44,507 nucleotides of DNA from assembly GCA_937988885.1 (NCBI GenBank), contig CALKHR010000138.1, positions 1 through 44,507 on the forward strand. The letters are read 5' to 3'. Position 1 is the first letter of the stretch, and the number at the start of each line of letters is the position of its first letter. A program made the position numbers and the translations under genes. The notes beneath the pieces were generated by a model. That model made no database searches, was not told where the DNA came from, and saw nothing but the letters and a program-made list of their open reading frames with translations. Below are positions 24,734 to 33,092 of this stretch, in pieces. The DNA is from an uncultured Roseiflexaceae bacterium (GTDB lineage: Bacteria > Chloroflexota > Chloroflexia > Chloroflexales > Roseiflexaceae).

Positions 24734-27700
24734 ATGTTCATATCGCGTCGGTTCCCGTTCCTTGGTTTCTTCTTCATCGTCGCGCTTGTTATGAGCGCCG
24801 GCTGGGCAGGTAGTTTCTCCCCCACTGCTCAAGCCCAAACTAAACCTCGTGTCGTCTACGTCTATCAAGACGACACCGCCAGCGCCGCGAGCTTCAAAAC
24901 CCTATTGGAGCTGCGCGGGTACGAGGTCTTAGTTGTAAAACCGGAGGATATAACCAACTCGAAAGTTGACTGGAAGGGCGTTCAAGCGTTGATCGTTGGC
25001 CACGACACCGATGATCATGCGAACCCCGGCAATTGGGCGGGCCGCACATCGGCTGTCCCAGAATCGATGTATGTGATTGGTATCGGTGTAGGCGGCACAG
25101 CCTATTTCGAATCAGCCACCGATTCGGTCGCTATGATCGACTACTGGAGCACCGTAGCAGGTAACGGCAACGTTGCGCTCGCCTCCAATCCTGGCGCTGC
25201 ATATTGGCTCACGCCTTCGCCGATCGCTCTCGCAGCGGACACATCGGTCAAGCTGTACAACCAATCAACCCCCTGGCGTGCCGCAGACAACGCAATCCCC
25301 CTCAAGATCGCCCAAGACAACGCCTTGATCAAGCCAGTACCTATCGCTGCTGAGGAATTTGGTCAGGGCACCTGGTGTGGCGTGCTGTGGGGCTACAGCG
25401 GCTCGCCAAGCCACATGACCAACGCCGGGCGCGATCTGTTTGTGAATATCGTCAAGCAGAACGCCTGTAAAGCCCCCTTGGGCTCAAGCGTCGACCTGAG
25501 CATCACCAAGAGCGCCCCGCAAAGCGGCACGGTCGGCCAGCCGCTCACCTACACGATCACCGTGAACAACCCTTCGCGCGTTGCAGCGCCGGGCGTAAAA
25601 GTGGTGGACACCCTGCCCGCCGACGTGGTGTTTGTATCGGCCAGCAGCACGCAGGGCAGCTGTAGCTACGGCGGAGGCATCGTCACCTGCGCGATCGGCA
25701 CGATGGCCTCGGGCGCAACCGTCACCATCACCATTGTGGTCAAGCCCAGTGAGGCTGGCACATTGGTGAACACCGCCACCGTGAGCGCCACAGCCCACGA
25801 CAGCAACCTCTCCAACAATACCAGCAGTGCGCACACGTCGGTCGCGTACCCCGTCAACTTTAACGCACTGAGAGCCTTCCCATACAAGCCAGTCCTCAAC
25901 ATCACCGACCTGATCCCGAACAAGGATCTGTCGATCTTCGGTATCGAAGTCACCCAAGGCATCCAGTGTTTCGATACCAGCAAGGGCCTGACAACATGTG
26001 CGAACAACTCGCTCTCGCTCGTATCGCGCAAGAGCACCGTTGCACGCATCTACCTGAAGTACACCGGGCCAGGCACCGGCATGAACAACGTGCCGGTTCG
26101 CCTGCACATCATCGACGCAGAAGGCGATGAAGTCGTCGTCAACACCGTTGGCAAAGCACTGCCCGCGATCGATCAGAGCAGCGCCGCCAACAGCGCCAAC
26201 GTCTACTTCTACGTCGATTACAACTCCTCGCCCTCAATTAAGTTCTGGGCAGAAGTTGATCCGAACAAGACCATCGCCGAGATCAACGAAAGCAACAACC
26301 GCTTCCCCGCCACCGGCATGATGACGATCAAGTTCAACAAACGCAGTACAATGAAGATCGTCGGTGATCGGCTGCGCTATCACCCCTCCGGCTACAGCGG
26401 CACCCAATACGCAGGCGGCTGGGCCGTCAATGGCGGTGCCGCCGATTGGCTCGAACAAGTGCTGCCGATCCGCAACAACGGCATCAACTACCAAGTCAAG
26501 AGCGGCTATCGCAATTGGACCACCACACTCAACACCGACGGCCAACATTCGCTCATCCGCACCCTCAACGGCGAATGGATCATCCATAACATCTTCCCGT
26601 GGCTGTTCGGCACCAACGCCTTCACCGGCGCGCGCCACGTCTACGGCTGGGCGCCCAACGCTGGCTACAGCGGCGGCCACGCCGACATGCCGATCTACCC
26701 GCACGCTGGCGGCCTCGGCGTCGTAGGCATCGGCACCGATCGCGTCGGCTCCAGCCCCAGCACCGACAACCCGGGCGGCGGCGCGCTCATCTTCGGCCAC
26801 GAACTCGTGCACGACTACAACATCATGCACACCAACACCAGCGATAGTTGTGGCTCAAGCGACAGCAACTCGAACTTCCCATACAGCAGTTCGAGCATCC
26901 AAGAGTTCGGCTTCAACCCAGTCACAGGCAAGGTCTACAACCCATCGAACACGCACGACCTGATGAGCTACTGCCCGGCTGCCGGCTCCCGCGAAGGCTG
27001 GATCTCGCCGTACACCTGGCAGCAAATGTTCAACAAGCTCAGCACCAGCTCGACGCAAGCCGCCGTCGCGCCGAGCGCCGATGGCAGCACCCTGATCGTC
27101 GACGTCACCGTCAGCAACCCATCGATGGGCCCTGAAACTGGCACCTTCAACAACCTGATGAAAGTCGACGTCGCCGTTCCATCTGTCACACCCGCACCCG
27201 GCGACTACGCGATCGACCTGCTGAACGCATCCAACACCATCCTCTCCACCACCACGTTCAGCGTCACCTTCAAGAGCGAGTACACCGAGGGCGGCGAAGG
27301 CCGACCGGGCGACCCATCCATCCGGCCCTACGCAAGCGCCTCGATGAACATCCCGTGGGTCGATGGCACCACCCAGATCCGGCTGCGCCGCGGTACCACC
27401 CAACTCAAAGTGCAGACCGTCAGTGCCAACCCGCCGCAAGTGCAATTCACCAGCCCAGCAGCCGCCGCCACATGGCCTGCGGGCACCGTCCAAACCCTCA
27501 CATGGCAGGGCATCGACCCCGACACGGGTAACGGCAACGGCCTGACCTACAGCCTGTTCTACAGCCACAACGGCGTCGATTGGGCCTTGCTCGAAAGCGG
27601 CATCACCGACACCAGCTACCAAGTCGCCGTCGATTCACTGGCGGGCGGCACAGCAGCACGCTTCCGCATCGTCGCCTCCGACGGCGTGCTGATCGGCGAT

Positions 27701-28036
27701 GACGAAACCGACTTCCCGATCAACGTGCCCGACAAAGCGCCCACCGCCTACATCCTCAACCCGACCACGGGCAGCACCGCGTTGCCCGGCGATCTCGTGG
27801 TACTGTCAGGCTTCGGCAACGACTTCGAGGACGGCACCCTGCCCGAACTCTCGCTCTCGTGGAAGAGCGACCGCCAAGGCGACCTAGGCACCGGCGAGCA
27901 GATCGCCACCACCTCGCTCGACGCCGGCCTGCACAAAATCACCCTGACCGTCACCGACAGCAAAGGCCAGACATCAACCGCCACTGCCGAGATCTTCATC
28001 GGCACCCGCCTCCTGCTGCCGGTCACAATCCGCTAA
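24734..28036 (+). CDS. Secreted metzincin-like metalloprotease with DUF11 and Ig-like domains
   Basis: 1100 aa from the ATG at 24734 (AAGGAG upstream; the frame is open back to 24569 but that part crosses the octamer repeats). Signal peptide 1-34, cleavage after AQA. Residues ~36-245: an alpha/beta domain with a GHDTDDHANPGNW segment, unassigned. ~252-371: DUF11 repeat. ~450-530: CARDB-like. ~540-770: protease, with HELVHDYNIMH (H689, E690, H693, H699) and a Met-turn HDLMSYC (M744). The metzincin Gly is Asn696. ~880-1090: Ig/fibronectin-like domains. The end, RLLLPVTIR, resembles the YLPLVxR-type tails I recall on exported Chloroflexota proteins. Probably extracellular or surface-bound; substrate unknown. 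Confidence 0.85.
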   Translation: MFISRRFPFLGFFFIVALVMSAGWAGSFSPTAQAQTKPRVVYVYQDDTASAASFKTLLELRGYEVLVVKPEDITNSKVDWKGVQALIVGHDTDDHANPGNWAGRTSAVPESMYVIGIGVGGTAYFESATDSVAMIDYWSTVAGNGNVALASNPGAAYWLTPSPIALAADTSVKLYNQSTPWRAADNAIPLKIAQDNALIKPVPIAAEEFGQGTWCGVLWGYSGSPSHMTNAGRDLFVNIVKQNACKAPLGSSVDLSITKSAPQSGTVGQPLTYTITVNNPSRVAAPGVKVVDTLPADVVFVSASSTQGSCSYGGGIVTCAIGTMASGATVTITIVVKPSEAGTLVNTATVSATAHDSNLSNNTSSAHTSVAYPVNFNALRAFPYKPVLNITDLIPNKDLSIFGIEVTQGIQCFDTSKGLTTCANNSLSLVSRKSTVARIYLKYTGPGTGMNNVPVRLHIIDAEGDEVVVNTVGKALPAIDQSSAANSANVYFYVDYNSSPSIKFWAEVDPNKTIAEINESNNRFPATGMMTIKFNKRSTMKIVGDRLRYHPSGYSGTQYAGGWAVNGGAADWLEQVLPIRNNGINYQVKSGYRNWTTTLNTDGQHSLIRTLNGEWIIHNIFPWLFGTNAFTGARHVYGWAPNAGYSGGHADMPIYPHAGGLGVVGIGTDRVGSSPSTDNPGGGALIFGHELVHDYNIMHTNTSDSCGSSDSNSNFPYSSSSIQEFGFNPVTGKVYNPSNTHDLMSYCPAAGSREGWISPYTWQQMFNKLSTSSTQAAVAPSADGSTLIVDVTVSNPSMGPETGTFNNLMKVDVAVPSVTPAPGDYAIDLLNASNTILSTTTFSVTFKSEYTEGGEGRPGDPSIRPYASASMNIPWVDGTTQIRLRRGTTQLKVQTVSANPPQVQFTSPAAAATWPAGTVQTLTWQGIDPDTGNGNGLTYSLFYSHNGVDWALLESGITDTSYQVAVDSLAGGTAARFRIVASDGVLIGDDETDFPINVPDKAPTAYILNPTTGSTALPGDLVVLSGFGNDFEDGTLPELSLSWKSDRQGDLGTGEQIATTSLDAGLHKITLTVTDSKGQTSTATAEIFIGTRLLLPVTIR

Positions 28037-28060
28037 CCGACGTAACAACGCGCCAACGGC

Positions 28061-28096
28061 ACAGACCCGCTCAACTATCGAGCGGGTCTGTTGTTT
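28061..28096 (+). terminator. Intrinsic terminator of the protease gene
   Basis: A perfect 12-bp stem (28061-28072 with 28080-28091), 7-nt loop, followed by TGTTT. It lies 25 bp past the stop. Confidence 0.85.
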
Positions 28097-28259
28097 AACG
28101 CCGTATTTGGTTGGGAAGAAAAAACGCAGCCGCCGTCTCAACGCCCGTCGCTACGGCAACCGCGTCCTATCGGCAACGTGATGGCGCACTCGCTCCGCTC
28201 GCGCTTGCTAGCCGCAGCCGCACAAAGCGTTCAACGTCACACAATGCGACACAACGCAC

Positions 28260-29507
28260 TCACAGCAAATGGCGCAACTGCGGCAGATACTTCTCCAATG
28301 AACCAGTATTCACCACCACCACCCGCTCGCCAGGGCGGATCGCGCCCTGCTCGGCCAGCGGCTCAAGCGCCGCCAAACACGCCGCCGCCTCGGGGCACAC
28401 CCACCAACGCTGCTCGTTCCACACCTGCTGCAACGCCCGAGCAGTATCCGCATCATCGACAGCGATCGCACACCCGCCGCTCTCCCGAATGATCTGCAAC
28501 ACCCGCGCATGCCCCACGCCACCCGGCACATTCAACCCCGTGCAGATCGTCGAGCCACCCGCCACAGGCGTCGTATCCGGCGCACCGCTGCGCCACGCCT
28601 CAACGATCGGCGCAGTCGCCGACGACTGCACGCAGATCATCCGTGGACGCTCCGAGCCGATCAAGCCCAGCGCCTCCAACTCGGCGAACGCCTTCCACAT
28701 GCCCAACACACCTGTACCGCCGCCCGTTGGATACACAATCACATCGGGCACGCGCCAGGTGCGGCTCCCCGCACTCGGCTCGGCCAACTCCAAACCAAGC
28801 GTCTTTTTGCCCTCGATCCGCCAGCCCGGCTCCTGAAACGTCGCCACATTGAAATAGCCCTGCGGCAGGTACCGCTCGCGCATCAACGCCCCAGCCTCGC
28901 GGATCGTGCCATTGACCAGTTCAAGCCGCACATCGTCGCGCTCGTGCGCCGCAGCAGCCACGCGCCCCAGGATCGGCATCGGCGTATCACGGGGCATAAT
29001 CACCACCACCTCCGTGCCCGCCGCCAACCCGTAACTCAACAGCGAATCGCCAGCGTTGCCCTGCGTGGGGATCACCAACTTGCGCAACCCAAAGCGCCGC
29101 GCCATCGAGACAGTCATCGCCATCCCACGGTCCTTGAACGACTGCGTGGGGTTCGCGCCGAAGCCGGGCACCGCCTTGCCCTCATCCTTCACCAGCAGCG
29201 TAAAGCCGACCCGTCGCGCCACCGGATGCTGAGCGTACTCACGCAGCGGCGTCGCACCCTCACCCAGCGTGACAATGTGCTGGCGATCCTCGGCATTCGC
29301 CATATCGAGCGGCAACAGCGCGCCAAAACGCCACATATCGCGACGCTCCGGCGCATACCAACCCTGGTCCGGCAAATCGTGTTGCAGACGTTCCAGATCG
29401 AGCACCACCTCGACCGGACGGCCATCCACCGGATCGAGATTCATCGGCGTCGTGGCGTCGTAGATCTTCCCCGAGCCTAAACCACGCAAATACGCCACAT
29501 AACCCAT
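28260..29507 (-). CDS. thrC: Threonine synthase
   Basis: 415 aa from the ATG at 29507 (GTG at 29510 also possible; GAGG upstream). PLP-dependent fold type II. The Schiff-base lysine is K125 in NPTQSFKDRGM, with the phosphate-binding loop TGGGTGVLG and NAGDSLLSYGLAAG further on. It converts O-phosphohomoserine to threonine. The N-terminus lacks the cysteine pair seen in many type-II threonine synthases. A related PLP lyase of other function cannot be fully excluded, since no other threonine genes are near. It is the last gene of a minus-strand cluster, 18 bp after the frameshifted gene. Confidence 0.87.
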   Translation of the reverse strand: MGYVAYLRGLGSGKIYDATTPMNLDPVDGRPVEVVLDLERLQHDLPDQGWYAPERRDMWRFGALLPLDMANAEDRQHIVTLGEGATPLREYAQHPVARRVGFTLLVKDEGKAVPGFGANPTQSFKDRGMAMTVSMARRFGLRKLVIPTQGNAGDSLLSYGLAAGTEVVVIMPRDTPMPILGRVAAAAHERDDVRLELVNGTIREAGALMRERYLPQGYFNVATFQEPGWRIEGKKTLGLELAEPSAGSRTWRVPDVIVYPTGGGTGVLGMWKAFAELEALGLIGSERPRMICVQSSATAPIVEAWRSGAPDTTPVAGGSTICTGLNVPGGVGHARVLQIIRESGGCAIAVDDADTARALQQVWNEQRWWVCPEAAACLAALEPLAEQGAIRPGERVVVVNTGSLEKYLPQLRHLL

Positions 29508-29525
29508 CACCGCCTCGCAATCCAG

Positions 29526-30340
29526 CTAACGCATGCGCCCGCCCTCGGTCACCAGCCATTCGCCAGTATCCCAATCGGAGACGCTGCCATCGCTGCGATA
29601 ATACAGATCTAAACGGAACGACAACTGCGGCCACGGATGCGCCACCGTCACCGAGCGGAACATCTCCGCCAACTCGGGGATCACCCAGCCCTCCGGCGGC
29701 GGGAAGCGCTGCTCAAGCTCAGCGCGCGTCAGATCAGTGCCCAACGCGAACTGCCAAATCGGCACCGAGGCCCACTGATCGTACACCAACTCGAACTTCG
29801 GCTCGCGGCCCAACACAAACGTCGCAATATCATCGGCGAACTCATCCGCCGTACTCGGCAGCACAAACGGCCACTCCGCGTCGGGGTAACGGTACACAGC
29901 AGCGTGCGCCGCGAACTGCGCCAACAACGCCTGCCAATCAGCCGTGCTGAACAGCGCCGTCGGCAGATTCACGCCCGTGTGATCCACGCGCGTCACATGC
30001 CCACGCAACCGCTGACCACCTGCTGTATCGGCAAGCCGTGCGCCCCTTCGCCCACCACAGGCGCATCGGCCCGACCGCCCAACGCCAAACCACCCACCAC
30101 CGCATCCAAACGCGGCGCGGGCGAGCAAACAAACTGTGGCAGCCGCACAGGAGCCGAGCGCAAACACGTACGAGGCAACGCGCCCACCGGGTTCAGTGGG
30201 CGCAAACACACTGTATCGGGCGTCACCTCGGCCTGCGGCACACCCACAAATAACTGCTGAAACGTGGAGAAAAACGTGCGGGATTCGTCGTCGGAATTGG
30301 GGAAAACGAAGCTGATCTCAGCCAAACGGGCCTGTGCCAT
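29526..30340 (-). pseudogene. Conserved hypothetical gene split by a frameshift
   Basis: The ATG at 30340 (AGGGGG upstream) opens a frame that runs to a stop at 29993: MAQARLAEISFVFPNSDDES at the start and a GLPIQQVVSG end. The C-terminal half continues in another frame from about 30020 to 29526 (LRGHVTRVDHTGVNLPTALF, then DEFADDIATFVLG and WDTGEWLVTEG). Translation of each frame beyond the switch zone looks random, so the ancestral product was one protein of about 271 aa. One base gained or lost near 30000-30030 explains it. Family not recognised. It may be a true pseudogene, a sequencing error, or programmed frameshifting; no slippery heptamer was seen. It sits between the 95-aa gene and thrC. 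Confidence 0.75.
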
Positions 30341-30407
30341 ACCATCCCCCTTGCAGCTCATCAAACATCAACGGGATGATAGCACATTCGGTCGCATACA
30401 CCAATTG

Positions 30408-30695
30408 CTAGTCGAGCAACTCCAGCACAATCGCCTCCCACTCATCCTCCAAAGGCCCACTCGCGACAGGCCGCTGCGCCCGCCGATACCAGTAACGAGC
30501 GTTGGGCAGATCGCCCTCCTTGCGGTGCAAATAGGCGTGCACCCACGAACCCACCTCATCATCGATGTCCTGAACGTACTGATGCGCTGTCTCCCAATCG
30601 CCTTGGGCATCGAACCACAGCGCCTGCAATGCGCGGCTCAACTGCGTGGGCGGCGTAGTCGCCCGCCGAAACTCATCGATCTGCATCGTACTCAT
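30408..30695 (-). CDS. Conserved hypothetical protein, 95 aa
   Basis: 95 aa. Its ATG overlaps the stop of the upstream acetyltransferase gene in an ATGA arrangement, so the two are translationally coupled. The pattern ALWFDAQGDWETAHQYVQDI, then WVHAYLHRKEGDLPNARYWY, is a conserved family of small helical proteins of unknown function found in several bacterial phyla; it looks like a single TPR-like helical hairpin. Soluble, no signal peptide. Confidence 0.82.
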   Translation of the reverse strand: MSTMQIDEFRRATTPPTQLSRALQALWFDAQGDWETAHQYVQDIDDEVGSWVHAYLHRKEGDLPNARYWYRRAQRPVASGPLEDEWEAIVLELLD

Positions 30696-31579
30696 CCTCG
30701 CTGTTCAAGATTCATCACATAATAATCGTAGCGCGTCACCTCACGGAAACCCACCGATGTGTACAAACCCAGCGCGCGGTCATTCTCGGGGGCGACCTCC
30801 AAGTACACCAACCGATCGCTGCTTTCCCGCACCTTTTGGATCACACGAATGAGGATTTGGCGGCCATAACCGCGCCCACGCAATTCGGGGATCACCGCAA
30901 AGCCATAGATTCCCGCATCATTGTCGCCCAAGATCAGCGTCAGCACACCGATCGGCTTGCCATCCAGCCGCGCCACGTAATACTGCGTCTGCTCGCTATC
31001 GAGCTTACTCACGACCTGATCGCGAAACTCCAGCTTCGGCATATTGAACGCATTCGCTGTGATCTCCACAACCGCATCGACATCATCAATATCGGCGCGT
31101 TCCACCACCAAGCGCTCGTCGAACTGCTCGGGCAAGCGCAACTCCTCGAGATCCATGCGGTACTCGCTATGACTGAACTCCGCCGAGCTCGCCTCCAGCA
31201 GCGCAATGCCCGCCTTCGAACGGTGATCGCAGAAGAACACCAACCGAGGAATGCCGCGCCGCCGCAACTCGGCCACCACCGCGCCCGCCAACGTCGTGAA
31301 GATATGCTTGCGGCGCTCATCGGGGTGCACCATCCCGCTCGCCTCGGCCTCATCGCGACTAAACGCGTAGATCGACAGCGCGCCAACCAGTTTGTTGTTG
31401 CGGTAGAATAAAAAATCGCTCGGCTCGTAGCCCGAACGCGTCGCCAACGTATCCCAGTTGAACCGCACCGTCGCGTGATCGTGCTCATCGCAAATGCGTG
31501 CCAGTTCGCGCAACTCATCCAGTTCCAGCGGCGATAAGCGCAAACGCGCCACCAAGCCCTCACGTACCGAATCAGTCAT
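30692..31579 (-). CDS. Tandem GNAT-domain N-acetyltransferase
   Basis: 295 aa from the ATG at 31579 (GGGGGTG upstream); an in-frame start at 31597 is less likely. Two GNAT folds: a diverged N-terminal one (about residues 15-135) and a C-terminal one with the acetyl-CoA loop GFAVIPELRGRGYGRQIL and LEVAPENDRALGLYTSVGF. The tandem layout recalls mycothiol synthase MshD, but the substrate here is unknown. Coupled by ATGA to the 95-aa gene. Confidence 0.85.
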   Translation of the reverse strand: MTDSVREGLVARLRLSPLELDELRELARICDEHDHATVRFNWDTLATRSGYEPSDFLFYRNNKLVGALSIYAFSRDEAEASGMVHPDERRKHIFTTLAGAVVAELRRRGIPRLVFFCDHRSKAGIALLEASSAEFSHSEYRMDLEELRLPEQFDERLVVERADIDDVDAVVEITANAFNMPKLEFRDQVVSKLDSEQTQYYVARLDGKPIGVLTLILGDNDAGIYGFAVIPELRGRGYGRQILIRVIQKVRESSDRLVYLEVAPENDRALGLYTSVGFREVTRYDYYVMNLEQRG

Positions 31580-31592
31580 ACACACCCCCAAT

Positions 31593-31628
31593 AGCAAAAG
31601 ATCGAGGACGAAGCCCCGACCTTTTGCT
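31593..31628 (-). promoter_or_regulatory. Hairpin between der and the acetyltransferase gene
   Basis: 31593-31607 pairs with 31614-31628 (13 of 15 bp; perfect outer 8 bp, AGCAAAAG with CTTTTGCT). It lies in the 72-bp gap after the der stop. The stem itself is T-rich at one end, but no T tract follows; it could be a weak terminator or a processing site. Confidence 0.45.
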
Positions 31629-31651
31629 GCTGTTATGTGATCAAACGAGAA

Positions 31652-33055
31652 CTAGCGCTTGGCGCGCCCTGGAGCCACCCGGCGCCCGATCGAGCGCTTC
31701 CTCGGCTTCTCGTCTTCCTCTTCACGGCTGCGAAACACGATCTTCAGCGGAGTGCCCTCGAAACCGTACCGCTCACGAATGCGATTCTCCAAATAGCGCG
31801 CATAGCCCCAGTGGATCTGCTCGGCGTTGTTGGCGAAGAACAGGAACACTGGCGGCGCGACCTGCGGCTGCGTAGCATAGTACAACCGCAAATGTGCACC
31901 CTTGTGGATCGCCGTCGGCGGATGATCATCGATAGCATGGCGCAACAACGTGTTCAACTCCGAGGTCGGAATGCGGCGCTGGCGCTCCTGCGCGATGCGC
32001 AACGCGAGCGGCAACACCTGATCCACGCGCTGGCCCGTCTTAGCCGAGATGAATAACAGCGGCGCATACGGAATGAACTTAAACGCCTCGCGCACCTGGC
32101 GCGTGTAAGCGTTGAACGTCTCGTTATCCTTGATCACCAAGTCCCACTTGTTGATCAGGATCGCCACGCCCTTCAACTGCTCCAAAATCATGCCAGCGAC
32201 ATGCGTATCCTGCGCCGTGATGCCTTCCTCAGCATCGATCAGCAACAGCGCCACGTCGGCACGCTCGATCGAACGCATCGCCCGCAGCACACTGTACTTC
32301 TCCAAGCCCTGCTCGATGCGCCCACGCCGCCGAATACCCGCCGTATCGATCAACAGCATCTTGGTGCCATCGACCTCGATCGGCGTGTCGATGCTATCGC
32401 GCGTGGTGCCCGGCACCGAACTCACCACGCTGCGCTCCTGGCCCAGCAGGCGGTTCAGCAACGAGGACTTACCCACGTTCGGGCGACCAACGATCGCCAC
32501 GCGCACCATCGAATCGTCGGGCTCTTCCTCGACCACCGGCAGCGACTCGACCACCCGATCGAGCACATCGCCGGAGCCGATGCCGTGGTAGGCGCTCATT
32601 GGGATCGGATCGCCCAAGTTCAGCGCGTAAAACTCCACCGCATTCAAATTGCGCTCGGGGTTATCGGCCTTATTCGCCGCCAACACCACGGGCTTCTTCG
32701 ACAAGCGCAGCACATCGGCCACTTCGATATCCGAAGCCGTCAGACCATCGATCACATCGACCATAAAGATGATCACATCGGCTTCTTCGATCGCCACCTC
32801 GGCCTGTCGGCGTACGTGCCGCGCGATCTCCACCTGCGGTGTACCAATCGGCAGATCGTCGTCGTCAAACAGGAGACCCGCCGTATCGACCACGCTAAAC
32901 TGGCGACCATTCCAATCGCTATCGCCATACAAACGGTCGCGCGTTGTGCCGGGGATCGACTCAACGATCGCCTTCCGTTGGCCAATCAATCGGTTAAAAA
33001 AGGTCGACTTCCCAACATTGGGCCGACCAATCAAAGCCACTATCGGTTTCATCAT
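31652..33055 (-). CDS. der: Ribosome-assembly GTPase Der (EngA)
   Basis: 467 aa, typical for Der. Two GTPase domains: the first P-loop GRPNVGKST at 10-18, the second GRPNVGKSS at 190-198, each with DTAG and NKxD (NKAD, NKWD) motifs, then a KH-like C-terminal domain ending in a basic tail. Der is an essential GTPase for maturation of the 50S ribosomal subunit. Two adjacent ATG codons (33055, 33052) are possible starts. Confidence 0.97.
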   Translation of the reverse strand: MMKPIVALIGRPNVGKSTFFNRLIGQRKAIVESIPGTTRDRLYGDSDWNGRQFSVVDTAGLLFDDDDLPIGTPQVEIARHVRRQAEVAIEEADVIIFMVDVIDGLTASDIEVADVLRLSKKPVVLAANKADNPERNLNAVEFYALNLGDPIPMSAYHGIGSGDVLDRVVESLPVVEEEPDDSMVRVAIVGRPNVGKSSLLNRLLGQERSVVSSVPGTTRDSIDTPIEVDGTKMLLIDTAGIRRRGRIEQGLEKYSVLRAMRSIERADVALLLIDAEEGITAQDTHVAGMILEQLKGVAILINKWDLVIKDNETFNAYTRQVREAFKFIPYAPLLFISAKTGQRVDQVLPLALRIAQERQRRIPTSELNTLLRHAIDDHPPTAIHKGAHLRLYYATQPQVAPPVFLFFANNAEQIHWGYARYLENRIRERYGFEGTPLKIVFRSREEEDEKPRKRSIGRRVAPGRAKR

Positions 33056-33092
33056 GCCCCATTCAGATCGACGATGAACGCATCGCCAATCT

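Noticed and set aside
29993..30364. A separate small protein from 30364 to 29993
   Set aside because: Its C-terminal frame loses sense where the other frame gains it, so it is the N-terminal half of the frameshifted gene.
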